Origin: Psilocybe azurescens
Taxonomy: Eukaryota; Basidiomycota; Agaricomycetes; Agaricales; Agrocybaceae
Reading direction: 5' to 3'
Length of the DNA stretch: 11,904 nt
NCBI GenBank assembly: GCA_023853785.1
Contig: JAJIRX010000405.1
Span: 1 to 11,904, forward strand
Below the pieces are notes generated by a model. It saw only the letters and a list, made by a program, of their open reading frames with translations, made no database searches and had not been told where the DNA came from. The position numbers were made by a program, and so were the translations under genes. How positions within the stretch are numbered: position 1 is the stretch's first letter; each line of letters opens with the position of its first letter. Of the stretch, positions 8,035 through 11,904 are shown piece after piece.

Positions 8035-8258
8035 CCACGGTTACTTTTTTCGTGTACAAGTATAAAAATAAAAAAGGACTCGTAATGCCGGGTAAGCCTC
8101 GGCCCACAATACAAGTGATTGTGGGAGCAGGCAAGTGCGATTTAGTTGATGGCTCGTGACTATGCTGTATGTGACAGAAGTGACAACCAGGACTTCGTTC
8201 TGGGTCCAAGGTACGCTAAAGCATTCAAATGAAGATACACAATACATAAGGTCAACAA
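8035..8258 (-). other. 3' flank / probable 3' UTR of the ABC transporter gene
   Basis: CpG density returns to normal at about 8037, marking the edge of the host gene territory. The transporter stop codon is at 8259-8261 on the minus strand, so this stretch probably carries its 3' UTR. It includes a short perfect hairpin at 8103-8125. No unmistakable polyadenylation signal was found. Confidence 0.5.
8103..8125. repeat. 8-bp perfect hairpin in the 3' flank
   Basis: Arms CCCACAAT and ATTGTGGG with a 7-base loop. On the minus strand it would lie about 135-155 nt after the stop codon, so it could be a 3' UTR stem-loop. No function is claimed. Confidence 0.6.
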
Positions 8259-9678
8259 TTAAGCATTCGAACTAGCTTTGGCCTTCGCCGCCAACTCTAG
8301 TTCCTTAAAAGATCCACTCTTCAGGCACATATTCTGAATATTCCATCTTCCTTGTTAATAAGATTCCAGGGTATCAAATTCGACGATCTACAATTACGGT
8401 TAGCCTATAGATCAATCGAGAGGAGAGGTTGTTCGCACCTGTCCTTTGTCCAAGACAATCAGACGGTCGTAGTCAATGACAGTACGAAGACGATGCGCAA
8501 CTAAAGAGATAAATTACTAATTGGAACAGAGTTGCAAGGGAGAGAGAAATACCCGTCAGAAGAAGAGAATCGGTAAACTCTTCACGAATCGTGGCTTGAT
8601 TTTAGCGTCAGTAGCAAAATCAATGCTACTGGTTGCTTCATCCAGCACGATGATGGAGCTTCGACGAAGCAGAGCACGTGCCATGGCAATCAATTGTCTC
8701 TGACCCTGCGAGAAGTTTGTTCCTCCTGCAGATACTTTAGTGTCAAGCGATACAGATGCCCTGGAGTCGACGTTGGTCGACGCTGCCGATATGGTTTCAA
8801 TAGTACTCGATAGAGAGCAGTGGGTGTTGAAGGTCTTGTTGGATTTCGAGATGAAGAAGCGCTCTGATCTCTGGACGATTGCAGCGATAGATGTGGGCTG
8901 TCTGTAATCATGTGTACCCTACGCAGTACGTCGAGACATTCGGCATCAGTGTGATCACCTGGCAAGTCATTAGACGATTAATATCTTCGAAATTTCCTGG
9001 GACGTACCAAATGGATCAAGATTGTCTCGTAACGTTCCTGAAAATAGTGTCGCATCCTACACACGATAAGCAGTTTTTACGGGTGCAGTATACTACAACT
9101 TACTTGAGGAATGAATGTCTATAGAGGCTATGGATTAGGACAGTCCGATGAATGCGACACGAATCACTTACTAATCGCGATCGCAAGTCGTGGATTCCAA
9201 TAGTCGAGATGTCAATTCCGTCAATCAAGATGCGACCAGTTGTAGGATCAACCTATCGAAAGGTTATTTAGGACATCAGCAAGGTGTGCAATACCGAAAA
9301 CTCACAAATCTAAGAATACTCATGGCAAGCGTCGATTTTCCGCTTCCTGTAGAGCACAGAATAAGAATGGGATAATTATAAAGAAAAAGAGTCAACAACG
9401 AACCGGTGCGGCCCAAAAGGCCGACTCTTTCTCCAGCCCTCAAAGAGAAAGAAACGCCATGTAGAACGGCAGGTAGATCAGGAGCATATTTGATTTCCAA
9501 ATCTTCAACCACGATGAGCGAGTCGTTATTAGAGCTTGAAGGCCAGTATGCGGGGGCGCGGTTGGATTCTATCACCGCAGGTGGTTCTTGAGGCAGGTCG
9601 AGGCTTGTCAGGCTGTCAGTACATGCATATTGATCAAGATAAGTGGTAGCATACTATTCAACGATACGTTCAACAGAG
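8259..9678 (-). other. NBD2 and C-terminus of the ABCC transporter
   Basis: [20 protein letters not shown] leads into NBD2. [20 protein letters not shown] holds the A-loop tyrosine. Walker A is GRTGSGKST, split by an intron inside the glycine codon (9403-9347). The Q-loop is [20 protein letters not shown], the signature [18 protein letters not shown], Walker B and D-loop [17 protein letters not shown] with the catalytic Glu present, and the H-loop [21 protein letters not shown] Ser/Thr-rich insert of roughly 35-40 residues separates the Q-loop region from the signature (about 8880-8750). The tail reads [23 protein letters not shown]2 has all residues of the hydrolytic site. Four frame breaks occur here (near 8811, 8598, 8370 and 8333). 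Confidence 0.9.
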
Positions 9679-11904
9679 CTATTCAAAGAATTAGTGTTCA
9701 TTTTGTTTTGGTACATTGTCAGCTTACTTGAGATCCAGTTCAAGAGCTGTAAGCCCATTTAAGTGTGGTCAATGGATAGGGAATTATCGAGAAAAGCTCA
9801 CCAGTCCAGAATCGGCAAGCCCAGTAAACTATTTGATCACGAATTAGATTTATTAAAACAGGGACTAAAAGTACATGAGACAAACCTGAAGAAGTGAAAG
9901 CCATCGCGCTCGTGATACAGAGACCGGCAAGACCAGCACCATTTGCAAGCGTAGCGATAGAGAATAGGGTAGTGACCAAGACCGAAAGAGCACCCAGAGC
10001 GTCAAAATTGAGTAAAAGCCATCGATTGGTCATCCAGAATGTATACCACATCTTTAGACATGTTTCAGCAAGCAGGTCATATAAAACTTAGAGAAGGTCG
10101 CTTACCTTGGTGGTGATATCAATCTTCTTGTGCAGGTTATCAAGGAATCGCTTTTCGGCTGAGAAAGCTCTGACAGTGACAATTCCCTCAAGCAATTCCC
10201 CAAAGTCTGAGAAAATGGGCGATCTCGAGTTGGATTCCATTCTTCGGAGATCTCGTCCAGTGTTGAGATACCCGATGGCCAGCGAGCGATATGCAAAACC
10301 AATGAAGATGGCAGGAATGATGAAGTACGGGAAGACGACACTAGTTGGGAAGAAGTAATTAGAAAAAGTTGAATCAGACCCAGAGATATGAACTAACGCG
10401 ACAGTGATGATGGCAGCAAAGAAACCCATGAGAGATGAGTTGACAGCTTGGAGAGAGCCAGCAAGAGAGGAATCGATTGTTTCCACGTCCCTTCCAAATC
10501 AGATTAAGCATGCGACCTGATTAGAGAAGTGAGGATATAAAAATATGAAAAGGCAACAGCAAAAAGGTTTACCCTGTGGAGTAGTATCGTGGAATCGAAA
10601 GGTCGCTCGAACGACGGTCACCAGAAGTTGTCTAAAGACAAATTGACCTCAATAATCCATTCACATAGATAATTATAAATAACATACTTGAAGAGAATGC
10701 GAGAGGCTCGCAATGCACCAGTATACTGAACCGTCACAGAAATAATACTTGCTAGCGCAGTCGCCATTCCGATGGCAGCATAAATTCCGATGTAAAGAGA
10801 GGATGTTCAGAAGCATTTGGCCACTGAACACCAAACATGCCTCTTGGAGCAGTCAGGCTCTCGTAGGTATGGAAATGCTGATGGTTCATGGCGAAACCAT
10901 CCATGGGTAGTTCGTGCTCAACGGTGGCGAACGAACGGAACTCATAGAAGGCTGGGAACTCTCATTTCCTGTCTTGTAGGCTTCACCCCAAGTCTAAGAA
11001 AACTTGTTAGCATTACGCACTTTGAAAATATAGGGAATGTTAACCTTGATCCAGAGTTTCTCAGAAATACCCAGAAATTGAACCAGGACAATGATCAAGG
11101 CTAAGAATGCCCATGTCCAGTACGATCTAAGAAAGGATGAATCAACGCTCTTCGAACATTACAAAGAGTGCAAATATAACGCACGACGCCTTGAGGTAAC
11201 TCTTATAGATCGACCACTTGACCCCTCCAGTCTCTCTGTGCTCGTCTTTAATGAGTTTCTGGGTTTCTTAGCAGCCTCGGCCGACTTCGACGGGTCGTCA
11301 AGGGTTTCTTCTATTGCAGCGGCGTCCGCTTCAATGGCCTCTTCCTTGTGCGCATCAACAGAGGCATCGAGTTTGATTTCTAGGACACCTTGCTCCCGAA
11401 GTTCCTTCACGGTACCTTGAGTATCAATCCGGCCGTCCAGCATTCGTACAAGATAGTGTGCGCCCGGAAGAACGAGCTCAACGTGATGCGTCACGAGTAC
11501 CTAACCCAAGGAATAAGAATCTTTAGGTGTCCTTTGTAGAGATGATATACTTACAACAGTCCTATTAGCCAAAAGAGGGCCGCGGAGTAATTTCTCATAA
11601 AGGAACCTTGACGTATGACTGTCGACGGCGCTGAGGGGGTCATCCAGAAGAACATATTTAGTTCGTGCGTAAACTGCCCGGGCGAGAGCGACTCTGGCTT
11701 TCTGTCCTCCTGATAAGCTCACACCTCTGATCGTGTATAAGTAAAGGCTTTATAACAAAAGAAATAGAAAGTTGTAGATAACAAACCTTGCTCCGATCTC
11801 TGTCGCATCGCCATCCTCTAACATCTTCAAATCTGGTCTGAGAGCGCAGCAATCAACAACCATATTATATCGTGCTTCATCATATGGATAACAAAGAGAA
11901 TATT
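8259..11904 (-). CDS. ABCC/MRP-type full ABC transporter, C-terminal part, many introns, frameshifted
   Basis: A membrane ATP-driven exporter of the ABCC (multidrug-resistance-associated/YCF1-like) family, probably vacuolar or plasma-membrane; substrate unknown (relatives move glutathione conjugates, drugs or organic anions). The window holds about 890 codons, roughly the last 55-60% of a family usually near 1500 residues. In order: end of NBD1, acidic linker, TMD2, NBD2, stop TAA at 8259-8261. Exons, all minus: 11904-11787, 11726-11555, 11500-11185, 11126-11045, 10993-10688, 10631-10573, 10516-10106, 10051-9886, 9828-9802, 9746-9728, 9678-9655, 9603-9404, 9346-9306, 9252-9172, 9118-9104, 9056-9008, 8958-8553, 8500-8439, 8387-8259. 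All junctions are GT-AG, and exon phases close exactly if nine small indels are accepted (about 11891, 11256, 10890, 10795, 10502, 8811, 8598, 8370, 8333). It is either a young pseudogene or a gene with uncorrected assembly errors. The start and promoter are outside the window. Confidence 0.92.
9104..9118 (-). other. 15-nt micro-exon encoding the Q-loop core
   Basis: ACATTCATTCCTCAA, coding TFIPQ, lies between introns 9171-9119 and 9103-9057. Both introns are GT-AG with GTAAGT donors. It carries the Q-loop glutamine of NBD2, which contacts the magnesium and transmits ATP state to the membrane domain, so skipping it would remove an essential residue without shifting the frame. Confidence 0.8.
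9655..9828 (-). other. Cluster of three micro-exons
   Basis: Exons of 27 nt (9828-9802), 19 nt (9746-9728) and 24 nt (9678-9655) encode [16 protein letters not shown] and SVERIVEY, separated by introns of 55 and 49 nt. Each has GT-AG borders, and the phases (2+24+1, 2+15+2, 1+21+2) rebuild the conserved ABCC segment joining TMD2 to NBD2, so they are well supported. Confidence 0.8.
9728..11250 (-). other. Second transmembrane domain (TMD2) of the ABCC transporter
   Basis: The linker before it is acidic and Ala-rich ([17 protein letters not shown]). TMD2 opens with [12 protein letters not shown] and a first helix [17 protein letters not shown]. An extracellular-type loop rich in Ser and Pro follows. 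Further helices include [50 protein letters not shown] and [19 protein letters not shown]. Between them lie family motifs [47 protein letters not shown] and WTALELDLN. Three frame breaks fall in this domain (near 10890, 10795 and 10502). Confidence 0.85.
11501..11904 (-). other. NBD1, second half, of the ABCC transporter
   Basis: Reading from the edge: PYDEARYN and [20 protein letters not shown], a 60-nt intron (11786-11727), then the ABC signature [17 protein letters not shown], Walker B with D-loop ([15 protein letters not shown]) and LLANRTV. The H-loop follows in the next exon as [15 protein letters not shown] (from 11500). The residue after the Walker B aspartate is Asp rather than the catalytic Glu, the known ABCC pattern that makes NBD1 the weak ATPase site. 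The Walker A of NBD1 is outside the window. A missing base near 11891 breaks the frame between NILF and YPYDEARYN. Confidence 0.9.

Noticed and set aside
10817..11420. Plus-strand open frames opposite the transporter
   Set aside because: Antisense shadows of the ABCC exons, which are supported by conserved motifs and consistent splice phases.
1..11904. CRISPR array, tRNA, rRNA, bacterial operon or toxin-antitoxin pair
   Set aside because: No regularly spaced direct repeats, no tRNA or rRNA signature and no ribosome-binding-site organisation were found; the spliced gene and chromovirus show a eukaryotic fungal genome.

Overview
The window looks like a filamentous basidiomycete genome, most probably an Agaricomycete. 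Three things point that way: a protein gene cut by many GT-AG introns of only 47-60 nt, a chromodomain-bearing Ty3/Gypsy retrotransposon of the type common in mushroom-forming fungi, and an AT-rich decayed block almost free of CpG. No bacterial-type organisation is present. All calls are by eye; no database search was possible.

Layout. (1) Positions 1-2696, plus strand: the 3' part of a Ty3/Gypsy chromovirus, namely integrase C-terminus and chromodomain (3-718), a downstream accessory ORF with two CCHC-type zinc knuckles (1093-1753), a polypurine tract, and an LTR starting at 1795. Beyond the LTR, 2778-2945 reads like the start of another gag, so this may be a head-to-tail junction. (2) Positions 2945-8035: an AT-rich block with about 19 CpG by hand count in 5.1 kb. 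It holds a palindromic ATTCCA-type repeat cluster (3099-3336), a possible coding remnant (about 3540-3980, minus) and a clearly decayed minus-strand gene remnant (5150-6653). I recognise no named function for either remnant. (3) Positions 8259-11904, minus strand: the C-terminal half or more of a full-length ABCC/MRP-type ABC transporter, running off the right edge. Nineteen exons can be placed: end of NBD1, linker, second transmembrane domain, NBD2.

The transporter is the only ordinary host gene. All its splice sites look intact and the exon phases add up, but only if nine small indels are allowed. It is therefore either a very young pseudogene or a good gene in a poorly polished assembly. 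The retroelement and the CpG-poor block form the repeat-rich 3' neighbourhood of the gene. I found no convincing new multi-gene system; the most interesting items are the CpG-depleted block with its unnamed remnant, the 3' zinc-knuckle ORF of the retroelement, and the LTR/gag-like junction.
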